Shown piece by piece: positions 8,042 through 16,396 of a DNA stretch of 64,000 nucleotides; position 1 is the stretch's first letter, and each line of letters starts with the position of its first letter. The stretch is from Eudoraea chungangensis. Its GTDB lineage: Bacteria > Bacteroidota > Bacteroidia > Flavobacteriales > Flavobacteriaceae. The notes beneath the pieces are model-generated. The model saw only the letters and a list, made by a program, of their open reading frames with translations, was not told the DNA's origin and searched no databases. Position numbers and translations under genes: made by a program. The stretch lies in NCBI RefSeq assembly GCF_029360665.1, contig NZ_JARDUB010000006.1, positions 310,001-374,000 on the forward strand. Reading direction: 5' to 3'.

Positions 8042-10234
8042 TTATGCCAAAATACTTTCGTGTCCGGAATCCTTTACAAAAAGACATGTGCCCTTTACGC
8101 TGTTTCTTATATCTTGGATAAACTCAAATTCTAATCGATCGTCCATTCCAAAAATATTCAAATCTGCAGATGGGGCAGCAGATAGGACATTCTTAAAATG
8201 TCCAATTTTTACTTCTATGAGTGTATTTGGTAGTCTAGCCAAACTAACCAAGGAATTAAGAAATTCTAAGGCCTTATCCATTTCTTTTTCATCATGCAGA
8301 ACCATTATCAGACGAATTTTGGCATTCCAATTCTTCTTTAGTTTATAGGCTATTAAGGTAGATAGGTCTAAATTACCAAAATCCCAGCCTAGAGTCCAAT
8401 TATTACGCCTATCACTAACCCAAACATTAATAATATTGCGTTCACCTAAAAGGGCAGTTGGATGGGATGCATATAATAAAACACCTATCTCGAGACGAAT
8501 ACACTCCTTTATAACAGGTCTAATCTCTGTATCATAGTCATCATGATCTTGTAGATTAAGAAACACAATATTAGGTCTAAAAAACGCACCCTTTAAAGCC
8601 TGATTACTATAGTTTACACCTAGAGAAAAATTCTCCGTATTGATTACTGTCCAGCTAGAAAACACCCCTTTAAGCCTAAATGCTTCCGACATAGAAGCCA
8701 ATTGTTCACTCAATAATGTATTGCTCTTAAGTGGTTCTATTCCCAATAATTTTATTGAACCTTTTGGCTTTGCTATGTTTTTTAAAAACTGAAAATTACC
8801 CTTTGCGCCGGCCAAATCCCTTATAGGTACCATTAAATTGGGCTTCCAGGCTCTCTGCTGCATAGATTTCATTCCCCAGGTATGCTTTGCTGCCCATTCT
8901 GCAAATGAAACAAATAAACCAGATCTCACATCTTCAAAAGGTGTTTCTATGTGTTGTCTAGATAGAAACCAATAGACTAAGAATACAATACTGATGGTTA
9001 AAAGGCTTATGGTAGGATTAATTATAAACATGGCTAATACAGAGGAACACAGCCCCAGCCAAGGAATCCATCTCTTTACCTTAAATACCGGACGATAACT
9101 AATAAGCCCTAAATTTTGTTCTATGATTACTACTATGTTAATCATGGCATAGGTAATCAGAAAAAATAGGGTCACCAAGGGTGCAACAGCGTTTAAATCC
9201 CTAAGTAACATAGTGAGAAAGATCATTATACCAGTAACAATCATTGCATTCCTCGGTTGTCCATTAGCACTTTGCCCTTCCAAAAATCCGCTATATGGCA
9301 GTACCCTATGTTGCCCCATTGCGAATAAAATTCTGGATGAACCAACTAACGAAGCCAAAGCCGACGAAAAAGTTGCTCCTAAAATTCCTGCAATAATTAA
9401 GGGGCCAAAATAGGCCTTATCGATGATGATATTATAATTAGAGATTAACTCATTTTCGGTCGCAGTTCTGGCTAGCCAATACGCCAAGACCATATAAATC
9501 ACAAAGCTTATCCCTATGGCCCATAAGGTACCAAGGGGAATGCTTCGTTTTGGGTTTTTTAGCTCTCCCGACATATTTGCACCTGCCATGATTCCGGTAG
9601 AGGCAGGAAAAAAAACAGCAAAAACTATCCAAAATCCGGATCCAGTAAAGCCATTTTCTGGAGATCCTTTAAAATTTCCCCATTTCACAGCCTCTTCTAT
9701 TGGTATGCCCATAGAACCGTGATAGGCTGCTAACACTATAGAGACAAGCGATAAAATTATGATTACCATAATTAGAAACTGAGTCTTTATGGCTAAATCA
9801 GCACTTATATAAGCTATTGTTAGGAGTACAAAAAAAACTAGAATATCAATAACAAACGGATCATGATGTGGAAATATAAATAGCCAACCCTCGCGAAAAC
9901 CAAAAATATACATGGTAACCGCCAAACCCTGGGAAACAAATCTGGGGATACCCAAACTACCACCGACCTCTAATCCTAATGATTGGGATATAATAGCGTA
10001 TGCTCCACCTGCCCCAATTCGGATATTTGTAGTAATAGCAGACATAGAAAGGGCTGTTGTAAGGGTAATCATAAAGGATATAATAATGATTAACCAAGCA
10101 CCTAAAAGCCCAGCGTTTCCTACCACCCAACCCATTCGAAGGTACATAATAACACCTAGGATAGTTAATATCGTAGGAGTGAACACACCCGCAAAAGTTC
10201 CAAACTTTTTCCCAGCTTGTAATTCTGAACTCAT
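8042..10234 (-). CDS. Cation-chloride cotransporter-like / APC-superfamily permease
   Basis: An inner-membrane transporter of about 730 residues with 12 predicted helices. The N-terminus 'GVFTPTILTILGVIMYLRMGWVVG' and the later 'GANMSGELKNPKRSIPLGT' and 'SSRILFAMGQHRVLP' are typical of the SLC12 (Na-K-Cl cotransporter) branch of the APC superfamily. The last ~250 residues form a hydrophilic cytosolic domain, as in SLC12 proteins. The transported ion cannot be settled by eye. The ATG at 10234 is preferred over a TTG five codons upstream. It is divergent from the NTF2-like gene across a 225-bp region containing a direct repeat. Confidence 0.82.
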   Translation of the reverse strand: MSSELQAGKKFGTFAGVFTPTILTILGVIMYLRMGWVVGNAGLLGAWLIIIISFMITLTTALSMSAITTNIRIGAGGAYAIISQSLGLEVGGSLGIPRFVSQGLAVTMYIFGFREGWLFIFPHHDPFVIDILVFFVLLTIAYISADLAIKTQFLIMVIIILSLVSIVLAAYHGSMGIPIEEAVKWGNFKGSPENGFTGSGFWIVFAVFFPASTGIMAGANMSGELKNPKRSIPLGTLWAIGISFVIYMVLAYWLARTATENELISNYNIIIDKAYFGPLIIAGILGATFSSALASLVGSSRILFAMGQHRVLPYSGFLEGQSANGQPRNAMIVTGIMIFLTMLLRDLNAVAPLVTLFFLITYAMINIVVIIEQNLGLISYRPVFKVKRWIPWLGLCSSVLAMFIINPTISLLTISIVFLVYWFLSRQHIETPFEDVRSGLFVSFAEWAAKHTWGMKSMQQRAWKPNLMVPIRDLAGAKGNFQFLKNIAKPKGSIKLLGIEPLKSNTLLSEQLASMSEAFRLKGVFSSWTVINTENFSLGVNYSNQALKGAFFRPNIVFLNLQDHDDYDTEIRPVIKECIRLEIGVLLYASHPTALLGERNIINVWVSDRRNNWTLGWDFGNLDLSTLIAYKLKKNWNAKIRLIMVLHDEKEMDKALEFLNSLVSLARLPNTLIEVKIGHFKNVLSAAPSADLNIFGMDDRLEFEFIQDIRNSVKGTCLFVKDSGHESILA

Positions 10235-10364
10235 ATAATAGTTTACCAATCGGAGATCAAAAGATAAGCATAAAGTTGATTATATAGTCGAATCAATACC
10301 CATATTACATTATTAAAGAATACACAACATCATTTCTTGACAATCCTTTGTACAGCTATATGGC

Positions 10365-10402
10365 ATACTCGGACAATATTTAGCTATACTCGTCCAACAT
10401 TT
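10365..10402. promoter_or_regulatory. Two-copy 17-bp direct repeat, 21-bp period
   Basis: ATACTCGGACAATATTT (10365-10381) is repeated as ATACTCGTCCAACATTT (10386-10402), 14 of 17 bases identical. The period of 21 bp places both copies on the same DNA face. The pair lies between the divergent permease gene and the NTF2-like gene, 58 bp before the latter's start. Tandem half-sites at two helical turns are typical of LytTR and some AraC regulators. Confidence 0.45.
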
Positions 10403-10459
10403 TATCAATAAAATTTAGAGAAATGGTTTCTTTGAAACCATTAACATAAAAACACTAAC

Positions 10460-11383
10460 ATGAAAAAAATTATGCTCACTATGCTACTTTTTACAGTAGC
10501 CATAGGTTATTCTCAGAAAAAAAACAACGGAAAGGTTTTTGATGAACATCCCGCCATTACGGTGGTAAATGAAATGTTTGCTGCCTTTATTGCTGGTGAT
10601 GCCGATAAAGTTGCCAGTTATTTATCCGAAGACTTCAAGGGATATAACGGTTCTGATGGAAGAACTAATGCTAAGGGAACCACAAAAGAAGAAATGATAG
10701 AAGATGTTGCTTTTTGGCAAGAGGAGACTATGTATCTTTCCCTAGAACCAACCATGCAGGCGTATCCCGACGCAATTGAGTATAAGGGGGGTCAGGTCTG
10801 GGTCCAAACATGGAATACTTTAAAAGGAATGCACAAAAAAACCGGTGTAAAATTAAACATGCCTTTTCACAGGTTAATTCTAATGGATGAGGATAATAAA
10901 ATCAAGACAATGATTAGCTATTATGACGAGAGAGTTTATAGCGAAATTGGCAGAAGTCTTGCCGACAGAGAAAATGGGACAATATATAATCACCACGAAA
11001 ATATCAATACAGTAAGAAAGGTTATGACTGCCTTTGAAAATAAAGATTTTGAAACTGCCTACAGTTATTTTGCAGAGGATGCAGATTTTATGACCTTAGA
11101 AACTGGGAACGAGCGCATGACAATGGATCAAATAAAGGAGAGAAATAAGGGAATTTGGGAAACCTATGAGGTTACTTTTGATGTTCAAGGTTATCCAGAT
11201 TACTTGGAATACGACCTTAGAGACGGAAGAGTGGTACAATCCTGGTGGACCGCCAGATTGAAGCGTAAATCGGATGGTGAAAAATTCAATGTTCCTGTTT
11301 TATACCTACATGATTTTGATAAAGATGGAAAAATTGTAAGATCTAGCGCTTATTATAGCACTAAGGTCTTAGATTCCAAGTAA
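10460..11383 (+). CDS. Secreted protein with two NTF2/SnoaL-like domains
   Basis: After a signal peptide (MKKIMLTMLLFTVAIGYSQ) come two homologous domains of about 130 residues. The first begins 'ITVVNEMFAAFIAGDADKVASYLSEDF' (about 33-59) and the second 'INTVRKVMTAFENKDFETAYSYFAEDADF' (about 182-210). Both end in a Tyr-rich strand (MISYYDERVYS and RSSAYYSTK). This is the SnoaL/NTF2 cone fold, used by isomerases, hydrolases and binding proteins; no catalytic residues are assigned. The internal duplication probably makes an intramolecular dimer. It is monocistronic, with a terminator directly after the gene. Confidence 0.8.
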   Translation: MKKIMLTMLLFTVAIGYSQKKNNGKVFDEHPAITVVNEMFAAFIAGDADKVASYLSEDFKGYNGSDGRTNAKGTTKEEMIEDVAFWQEETMYLSLEPTMQAYPDAIEYKGGQVWVQTWNTLKGMHKKTGVKLNMPFHRLILMDEDNKIKTMISYYDERVYSEIGRSLADRENGTIYNHHENINTVRKVMTAFENKDFETAYSYFAEDADFMTLETGNERMTMDQIKERNKGIWETYEVTFDVQGYPDYLEYDLRDGRVVQSWWTARLKRKSDGEKFNVPVLYLHDFDKDGKIVRSSAYYSTKVLDSK

Positions 11384-11414
11384 ATATTACACCAAATACC
11401 AACTTTTAACCATG

Positions 11415-11445
11415 AAAGAGCGCTATTTAGGCGCTCTTTTTTTTT
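11415..11445 (+). terminator. Rho-independent terminator
   Basis: The stem AAAGAGCGC/GCGCTCTTT with a 7-nt loop is followed by an uninterrupted T run to 11445. It lies 32 bp after the stop of the NTF2-like gene. Confidence 0.9.
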
Positions 11446-11589
11446 AGGGTCAATTAGGTAGTATATCGATAAAAATATTTATAACCTGTTAATAATGTGT
11501 TGTTTACAAAATATATGAGTCTGGACTAGGCCCTTGCAGTATATCGAAAAACACAACAAAACAGCCTAAAAATGAATAATAATTATGAA

Positions 11590-11810
11590 ATTTGTCCCAT
11601 TGGGAAGAAGAATAAACTACCCAGAATATGAAAACATAGCGGTTCCCCCATTAATGCTATAACCGTTTAGTTATACTATTCAATAGCCGCTAAAAAAGCT
11701 ATGACGTATTAAATGGCGGGATTCAAAATTTAGTTTTTGATTTGGTTCCTATGCCATAAGGAACGTGGTGTTAAACCCAGAAAGCAGGATATTCTTATCC
11801 TGCTTTTTTA
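11590..11810 (+). ncRNA. Candidate structured RNA or leader (novel, unassigned)
   Basis: The region between the 11415 terminator and the dehydrogenase gene at 11873 holds no convincing gene, only ORFs of 19 and 25 codons. It contains consecutive perfect stems: TCCCA/TGGGA (11595-11605), an outer TAGCGG/CCGCTA (11637-11642 with 11687-11692) enclosing TATAAC/GTTATA (11658-11675), TCAAAA/TTTTGA (11723-11740), GTTCCT/AGGAAC (11745-11764), and finally a strong terminator hairpin. This could be a free-standing small RNA or a regulatory leader for the dehydrogenase 60 bp downstream. I do not recognise it as tmRNA, RNase P or SRP RNA. The 5' end is unknown. A 10-bp direct repeat AGTATATCGA (11460-11469 and 11538-11547) lies upstream. 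Confidence 0.45.
11781..11809 (+). terminator. Rho-independent terminator upstream of dehydrogenase gene
   Basis: A 10-bp perfect stem, AAAGCAGGAT/ATCCTGCTTT, with a 6-nt loop is followed by a T run. It ends 63 bp before the ATG at 11873. No gene precedes it closely, so it ends either a small RNA or an attenuated leader transcript. Confidence 0.85.
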
Positions 11811-11872
11811 TTCTTAATGAAGGTGTTTTAAGTATATTTAAATAATATTAACATCCTTATTATGCTTGCGGA

Positions 11873-12910
11873 ATGAAGGCAGTTATCTATAAAGAATTTA
11901 ATGGTCCTTTGGCTGTAAAAGAAGTAAAAGATCCCTGTGCTTCCAAAAATGGAGTGGTTATTCAGGTAAAGGCTACAGGACTATGCCTTAGTGATTGGCA
12001 TGGTTATGTGGGCCATGATCCAGATATTTTACTACCCCATGTACCCGGACATGAATTTGCCGGACTAATAGTTTCAATTGGTTCGGGGGTAACTAAATGG
12101 AAGGTAGGGGATAGGGTAACGGTTCCTTTTGTAGGCGGATGTGGAAAATGTAATTACTGTAAAACGGGAAACCAGCAAGTGTGTGATGATCAGTTTCAAC
12201 CTGGTTTTACTGCCTGGGGTTCTTTTGCTGAATATGTCTTTATTGCCAATGCCGATCTAAATTTAGTAGGTCTCCCTAAGGCCATGCTTTTCGAAGAAGC
12301 AGCCGCTCTTGGCTGTAGATTTATAACAGCTTACAGAGGAGTAAGGCAGCAAGGTAATCTAATGGAAAATCAGAGTATTGGCATATATGGCTGCGGCGGT
12401 GTAGGTTTGTCTGCCATATTGATTGCCAAAGCAATGGGGGCAAAGGTTATCGCGATCGACATTAACGACAACAAATGTGCTTTGGCCAAATCTTTAGGCG
12501 CAGACTATGTTATCAATGCTAAGAAGGCAAATCCAGTTAGAGAAATAATTGAATACAGTGACGGAGGTGTAGATATTTCCTTAGATGCCCTGGGCAGTAC
12601 CCAGACATGTCTTGATTCTATTCATAGTCTCAAAAAAAGAGGGAAACATATTCAAATTGGACTAATGTCGGGCGTAGATGCTTCACCATCTCTTCCTATG
12701 AACACCGTAATTGCGAAAGAATTAGAAATACTGGGTAGCCATGGAATGCAAGCCCATGCATATAATGAGATGTTTCAATTTATTGAGAAAAACAATATCG
12801 ATCTGTCTGCTTTAATCTCTGATACTATTAATTTAAATGAAATCCCAACTCGTCTCCCCAATTTGTTTTCCAATCCTTCTCTCGGAATTACCATAGCCAA
12901 TTCTTTTTAG
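11873..12910 (+). CDS. Zinc-dependent alcohol dehydrogenase (MDR family)
   Basis: A medium-chain dehydrogenase of 345 residues. Catalytic zinc ligands are Cys38 (GLCLSDWHG) and His60-Glu61 (GHE). The structural-zinc cysteines are all present at 90, 93, 96 and 104. The Rossmann motif is GCGGVG, followed by 'KVIAIDINDNK', where the Asp suggests NAD preference. The substrate is unknown; class-typical substrates are alcohols or polyols. It is transcribed toward the sugar operon on the opposite strand and lies directly downstream of the terminator-bearing leader, which may control it. Confidence 0.88.
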   Translation: MKAVIYKEFNGPLAVKEVKDPCASKNGVVIQVKATGLCLSDWHGYVGHDPDILLPHVPGHEFAGLIVSIGSGVTKWKVGDRVTVPFVGGCGKCNYCKTGNQQVCDDQFQPGFTAWGSFAEYVFIANADLNLVGLPKAMLFEEAAALGCRFITAYRGVRQQGNLMENQSIGIYGCGGVGLSAILIAKAMGAKVIAIDINDNKCALAKSLGADYVINAKKANPVREIIEYSDGGVDISLDALGSTQTCLDSIHSLKKRGKHIQIGLMSGVDASPSLPMNTVIAKELEILGSHGMQAHAYNEMFQFIEKNNIDLSALISDTINLNEIPTRLPNLFSNPSLGITIANSF

Positions 12911-12940
12911 GACATTAAAAGATGTAAAATAGTACTTATA

Positions 12941-13834
12941 TCACTTAAATTCAGGCCAGTATAGTTTTATTTTTTGTCTTAAGAATAAAACACTTCTTTC
13001 TAATTGATCCATTCCGTCAACACCATCTTCAACACTTATCCAGCCATTAAACCCTGCCCCATTTAATAGTTTAAAAATGGTATCATAATCGTTTAAACCT
13101 TTACCTATTTCACCATGGCTCAGTCTTTTTGCATATCCTTCCACACCTATTTCTTCCCTGCGCAAATCTTCTATACTTCCGCTTAACAAAAAACGATCGC
13201 TAGCATGCATGGTAACTACCCTGTCTACAACTAAATTTAATAGATCAATTGGATCTTCTCCTGCTAGGAAAGTATTACTGGGATCGTAATTAACACCAAA
13301 ATTGGGGTGCCTAATTTGGTTAACGAGTTGATAAAAAATGTCCTTCTTTTGGGCAAATTCGGGGTATTCCCAAAAATCATCTTTATAATGGTTTTCAATG
13401 ATTAGGGTGATACCATATTGCTGTGCCATTGGCAAACACTCTTCGATGCAGTCTTTTGCATAAGAAATACCTTCCTCTATCCCTAAGTCTGGCCTTCTTT
13501 GACCAGATAATACTCTGCAATAAGAAGCCCCCATCTCTGCACTCATCTCTATCCAATATTTTTGCTTTTCTACTTCTTTCTTCCTGTGTGCTACATCGCT
13601 ATGGGTAAAGTCGGGAGAGCAACACAACATAGGAATAGTTTTACCCGACTGCTCCGCCAGTCGCCTTAAAGTGTTCCATTTATTTCGATCTTGCATTTCA
13701 AGAAAACCTGCATACCACTCCAAGCCACTAACCTGCAAAGGTTCCGCCAGGGCAATCCATTCAGCAATTCGCATAGATCCATCTTTGCATAGTGCATGCA
13801 TAAAGGCCTTTGGAAATACAGCTAACTTTGGCAT
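12941..13834 (-). CDS. Sugar phosphate isomerase/epimerase-type TIM-barrel protein
   Basis: A 297-residue member of the xylose-isomerase-like TIM-barrel superfamily (AP_endonuc_2 fold). Metal-binding positions are seen in 'TLIIENHY' (Glu/His), 'VNYDPSN' (Asp), 'MHASDR' (His/Asp) and 'GWISVEDG' (Glu). UlaE and other epimerases belong here, but the substrate is not fixed by these motifs. It is the last gene of the five-gene minus-strand operon, 19 bp after the SDR gene. It is presumably cytosolic and acts on a keto-sugar or its phosphate. Confidence 0.82.
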   Translation of the reverse strand: MPKLAVFPKAFMHALCKDGSMRIAEWIALAEPLQVSGLEWYAGFLEMQDRNKWNTLRRLAEQSGKTIPMLCCSPDFTHSDVAHRKKEVEKQKYWIEMSAEMGASYCRVLSGQRRPDLGIEEGISYAKDCIEECLPMAQQYGITLIIENHYKDDFWEYPEFAQKKDIFYQLVNQIRHPNFGVNYDPSNTFLAGEDPIDLLNLVVDRVVTMHASDRFLLSGSIEDLRREEIGVEGYAKRLSHGEIGKGLNDYDTIFKLLNGAGFNGWISVEDGVDGMDQLERSVLFLRQKIKLYWPEFK

Positions 13835-13853
13835 ATCTTTTTTATTAGTTTAA

Positions 13854-14642
13854 TTAAAGGCCTTTTAAATTTTTAGGAATATTCCTGCCAATCATAGGGA
13901 ACTGCTCTAATTCCAGAACCTGTCCACTAATTGGACCACATTCATCAGATATTAAATAGAGAGCTCCGGCTGCAATTTCTTCTGGTTTTATAATTCTGTT
14001 AGCAGGGGCAAACATATCTGGAAGTCGGGTATACCAGTCCGCTGGCATGCCTTGCTGTTTTTGGTTAAGCTTCTCGTTCTCCGTTAAAACCCATCCTGGA
14101 TTAATTTGATTTACTCTTACGCCAAAATCTCTAAAAAGACTGTCGCCTAAATTCCTAGTTAAAGTCATTAAAGCCCCTTTTGAAATACTATAGGGTAATA
14201 AGTTAGGTTCTCCACTCCAGGAATTAATAGAGCCTATGTTCAAAATACATCCTCCCTCGTTCTTTAAATAAGGCAACGCAGCTTGTATCAAAGCAAACGG
14301 TGCTATGGTGTTTATTTCTAACATCTTTCTCATAAAATCTAGAGTAGTGGTCTCAATGTTGGAAGACTTAATTAAAGCGGCGTTATTTACTACTACATCT
14401 AGTTTCCCAAATTTTTCAACGGTCATGGTTACGAGCTCTGCAGGAAAATTAACCTTTGTAATATCTCTGGTGAGCACACACAAACTTTCACTACTGTGAT
14501 TTTGCAACAGTTCCTTAGCATTTTCTTCCCTTAATCCATTAGCACAAACCCTTGCACCTTCTTCAAGGCACTTTAGCACTATGGCCTTACCAATTCCTGT
14601 ATATCCCCCGGTTACCAGGACTACTTTATTTTCTAAACGCAT
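13854..14642 (-). CDS. SDR-family oxidoreductase in sugar catabolic operon
   Basis: A classical SDR of 262 residues with 'VTGGYTGIGKA' at the N-terminus, NNAA (NNAG variant) near 86-89, Ser in 'LNIGSINSWSG', and YxxxK in 'YSISKGA'. The C-terminus, 'GPISGQVLELEQFP', departs slightly from the usual G(Q)xxxVDGG ending. It is likely a sugar or sugar-acid dehydrogenase. It starts 8 bp after the MDR dehydrogenase, so the two are coupled. Two different dehydrogenases side by side suggest an oxidation-reduction epimerisation or successive oxidation steps. Confidence 0.85.
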   Translation of the reverse strand: MRLENKVVLVTGGYTGIGKAIVLKCLEEGARVCANGLREENAKELLQNHSSESLCVLTRDITKVNFPAELVTMTVEKFGKLDVVVNNAALIKSSNIETTTLDFMRKMLEINTIAPFALIQAALPYLKNEGGCILNIGSINSWSGEPNLLPYSISKGALMTLTRNLGDSLFRDFGVRVNQINPGWVLTENEKLNQKQQGMPADWYTRLPDMFAPANRIIKPEEIAAGALYLISDECGPISGQVLELEQFPMIGRNIPKNLKGL

Positions 14643-14650
14643 ACTATATA

Positions 14651-15673
14651 TTAAGGTTTTAAAACACTTTTTACTACTTCACCCGAATGCATTGCATTAA
14701 AAGCTGTATGCCAATCCTCTAATTTCCAAACGCCTCCTATGATGGGCTGAACATCTAATCGTTTGGTTGCCAGTAAGGCCAATACTTTTTCCCAAATAGG
14801 CCAATTATGGCTAAAACTTCCTTTTAATGTTACATTTTTCTGAACTAAAGGATCCAAGCTAGCACTAAAAGGCTGGGGACCCCAACCAACTTTTGTAATA
14901 TGGCCATTAGGGCGAACCCATTTTAATGCCAATCGCAGAGTTTCACTTACTCCGGCCGCATCTATTACACAATCCACACCTAGGCCATCTACTTCCTTAG
15001 CCCATGACGATGCATCCTTTATGATAGGAGTACAACCATAAGACTGGGCAATGGCAAGTCTGGAGGCATCCTTTTCTAAGCCAACCATAGCTACTTCAGC
15101 TCCGGTGAGTATGGCAATGGCGGCACAAAGAATACCTATGGTTCCGGGACCCAAAATCAAAACTCTGTCTCCCGGCTTTATATTGGAATTTACGACAACT
15201 GCATTATACGCTACCGAACATGGCTCCGTAAGACAAGCTTCTTGAAAACCTAATCCTTTTGGTATTTTGTGAAGACAACGAGCAGGGACTTTAACAAATT
15301 TAGTCATAGCACCATTTACGCCATAACCAAATCCTTTTCGGTCTGGGTCTAAATTATATAAACCTTGCAAACTTAGTGGGCTCTTACTATTTATCACCGC
15401 GGCCGTCTCGCTAACCACAGCATCGCCTTCTTTCCAATCTCTAACATCTTTTCCAAGGGCTACTATATGTCCCCCAAATTCATGTCCTAAGACCACCGGA
15501 TAGTTTACAGGCCAACTGTGATCTGCTGTCCATTGATGAAGATCACTCCCGCATACTCCAACATTTTCAACCTGCAATAAAACATCTGTAAGCCCAATTT
15601 TTGGCGGTGTTATCTCTCGAATTTCTACGCTTCCTTTTTTAGGGGCATAGTTAACTACAGCGCTATTCGTCAT
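14651..15673 (-). CDS. MDR-family dehydrogenase lacking the structural-zinc cysteines
   Basis: A medium-chain dehydrogenase of 340 residues related to sorbitol/threonine dehydrogenases. Catalytic zinc ligands are Cys41 (GVCGSDLH), His64-Glu65 (GHE) and Glu150 (LTEPCSVA). The coenzyme motif is GPGTIG at 175-180. The loop that normally carries four cysteines for structural zinc (about 88-118) has none, as in some polyol dehydrogenases. It is the third gene of the operon, between the HUMPS-family enzyme and the SDR. A sugar or polyol substrate is inferred from the context. Confidence 0.87.
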   Translation of the reverse strand: MTNSAVVNYAPKKGSVEIREITPPKIGLTDVLLQVENVGVCGSDLHQWTADHSWPVNYPVVLGHEFGGHIVALGKDVRDWKEGDAVVSETAAVINSKSPLSLQGLYNLDPDRKGFGYGVNGAMTKFVKVPARCLHKIPKGLGFQEACLTEPCSVAYNAVVVNSNIKPGDRVLILGPGTIGILCAAIAILTGAEVAMVGLEKDASRLAIAQSYGCTPIIKDASSWAKEVDGLGVDCVIDAAGVSETLRLALKWVRPNGHITKVGWGPQPFSASLDPLVQKNVTLKGSFSHNWPIWEKVLALLATKRLDVQPIIGGVWKLEDWHTAFNAMHSGEVVKSVLKP

Positions 15674-15698
15674 AAGTATAATTTAAATAAATCTATTT

Positions 15699-16391
15699 CT
15701 AATTATTTTCAAGACCATGAATTTTGTTACAGATAAGTCGTAAAGAAGTCTCTAAATCTCCTGAGGCCGTCTTGAAAGAATCTGCATCAATGGTAAGCGG
15801 GGCTCCAAGGACTACAATAGGCGCTCCCAATTCAGGGCATTTGATGGCCTGTTCAATGCTTAGACCGCCAACGGCCTGAACTGGTATACCGACACTATCC
15901 ACCACTTCCTTTAACTGATCCAAAGGACTAGGCATACGCTTGCCCATAGCGGCTATACCCCTTCTTTCATCGTAACCAATATGATGCACAATATAATGGC
16001 ATCCAAGAGATTCTAATCGTTTTGCTCCGACAACCATATCCCTACAAGCCATATTATCGCCCATAACTTTAATCCCAAAATCTTCACAGGCCTTAACTAC
16101 CATTTTAATGGTTTCATCATGAGCTTTAGCCATTACCACAACATGCGTGGCTCCGGCTTTCGCCATCATTTCTGTCTCCAAATATCCACCATCCATAGTT
16201 TTGAGATCGGCCACAATAGGAACTTCAGGAAATTTCTCCCGTAGTCTTTTTACCGCATGTAAACCCTCTGCTAGTAGGAGTGGAGTACCCGCTTCTAACC
16301 AGTCTACTCCGGCTCTAAGTGCCATCTCTGCAGTAGAAATTGCTTCTTCAATATCAGTTAGATCTAAGGATATCTGAACTATTGGGCGCAT
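15699..16391 (-). CDS. HUMPS-family enzyme (3-hexulose-6-phosphate synthase / keto-gulonate-6-P decarboxylase type)
   Basis: A beta/alpha barrel of 230 residues in the orotidine-monophosphate-decarboxylase superfamily. The metal-binding signature DxKxxD is Asp62-Lys64-Asp67 in ADLKTMDGG, close to the ADLKTMDAG of hexulose-phosphate synthases, and 'DWLEAGTPL' (30-38) carries the conserved Glu33. Family members cleave or form C-C bonds in beta-keto sugar phosphates. No phosphohexuloisomerase or sugar kinase is adjacent, so formaldehyde fixation is unlikely and a keto-sugar-acid phosphate decarboxylation is more plausible. It is the second gene of the operon, 5 bp after the DUF1080 gene. Confidence 0.82.
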   Translation of the reverse strand: MRPIVQISLDLTDIEEAISTAEMALRAGVDWLEAGTPLLLAEGLHAVKRLREKFPEVPIVADLKTMDGGYLETEMMAKAGATHVVVMAKAHDETIKMVVKACEDFGIKVMGDNMACRDMVVGAKRLESLGCHYIVHHIGYDERRGIAAMGKRMPSPLDQLKEVVDSVGIPVQAVGGLSIEQAIKCPELGAPIVVLGAPLTIDADSFKTASGDLETSLRLICNKIHGLENN

Positions 16392-16396
16392 GGGAT

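Noticed and set aside
9912-10238. 108-codon plus-strand ORF inside the cation-chloride cotransporter gene
   Set aside because: It is an antisense shadow of a clear membrane-protein gene.
11590-11810. tmRNA, RNase P RNA or SRP RNA in the 11.4-11.9 kb gap
   Set aside because: None of the conserved sequences of these RNAs that I know could be found; it stays an unassigned candidate.
15699-16391. Ribulose-monophosphate formaldehyde fixation operon
   Set aside because: No phosphohexuloisomerase lies beside the HUMPS-family gene, and the dehydrogenases and DUF1080 protein point to sugar catabolism.
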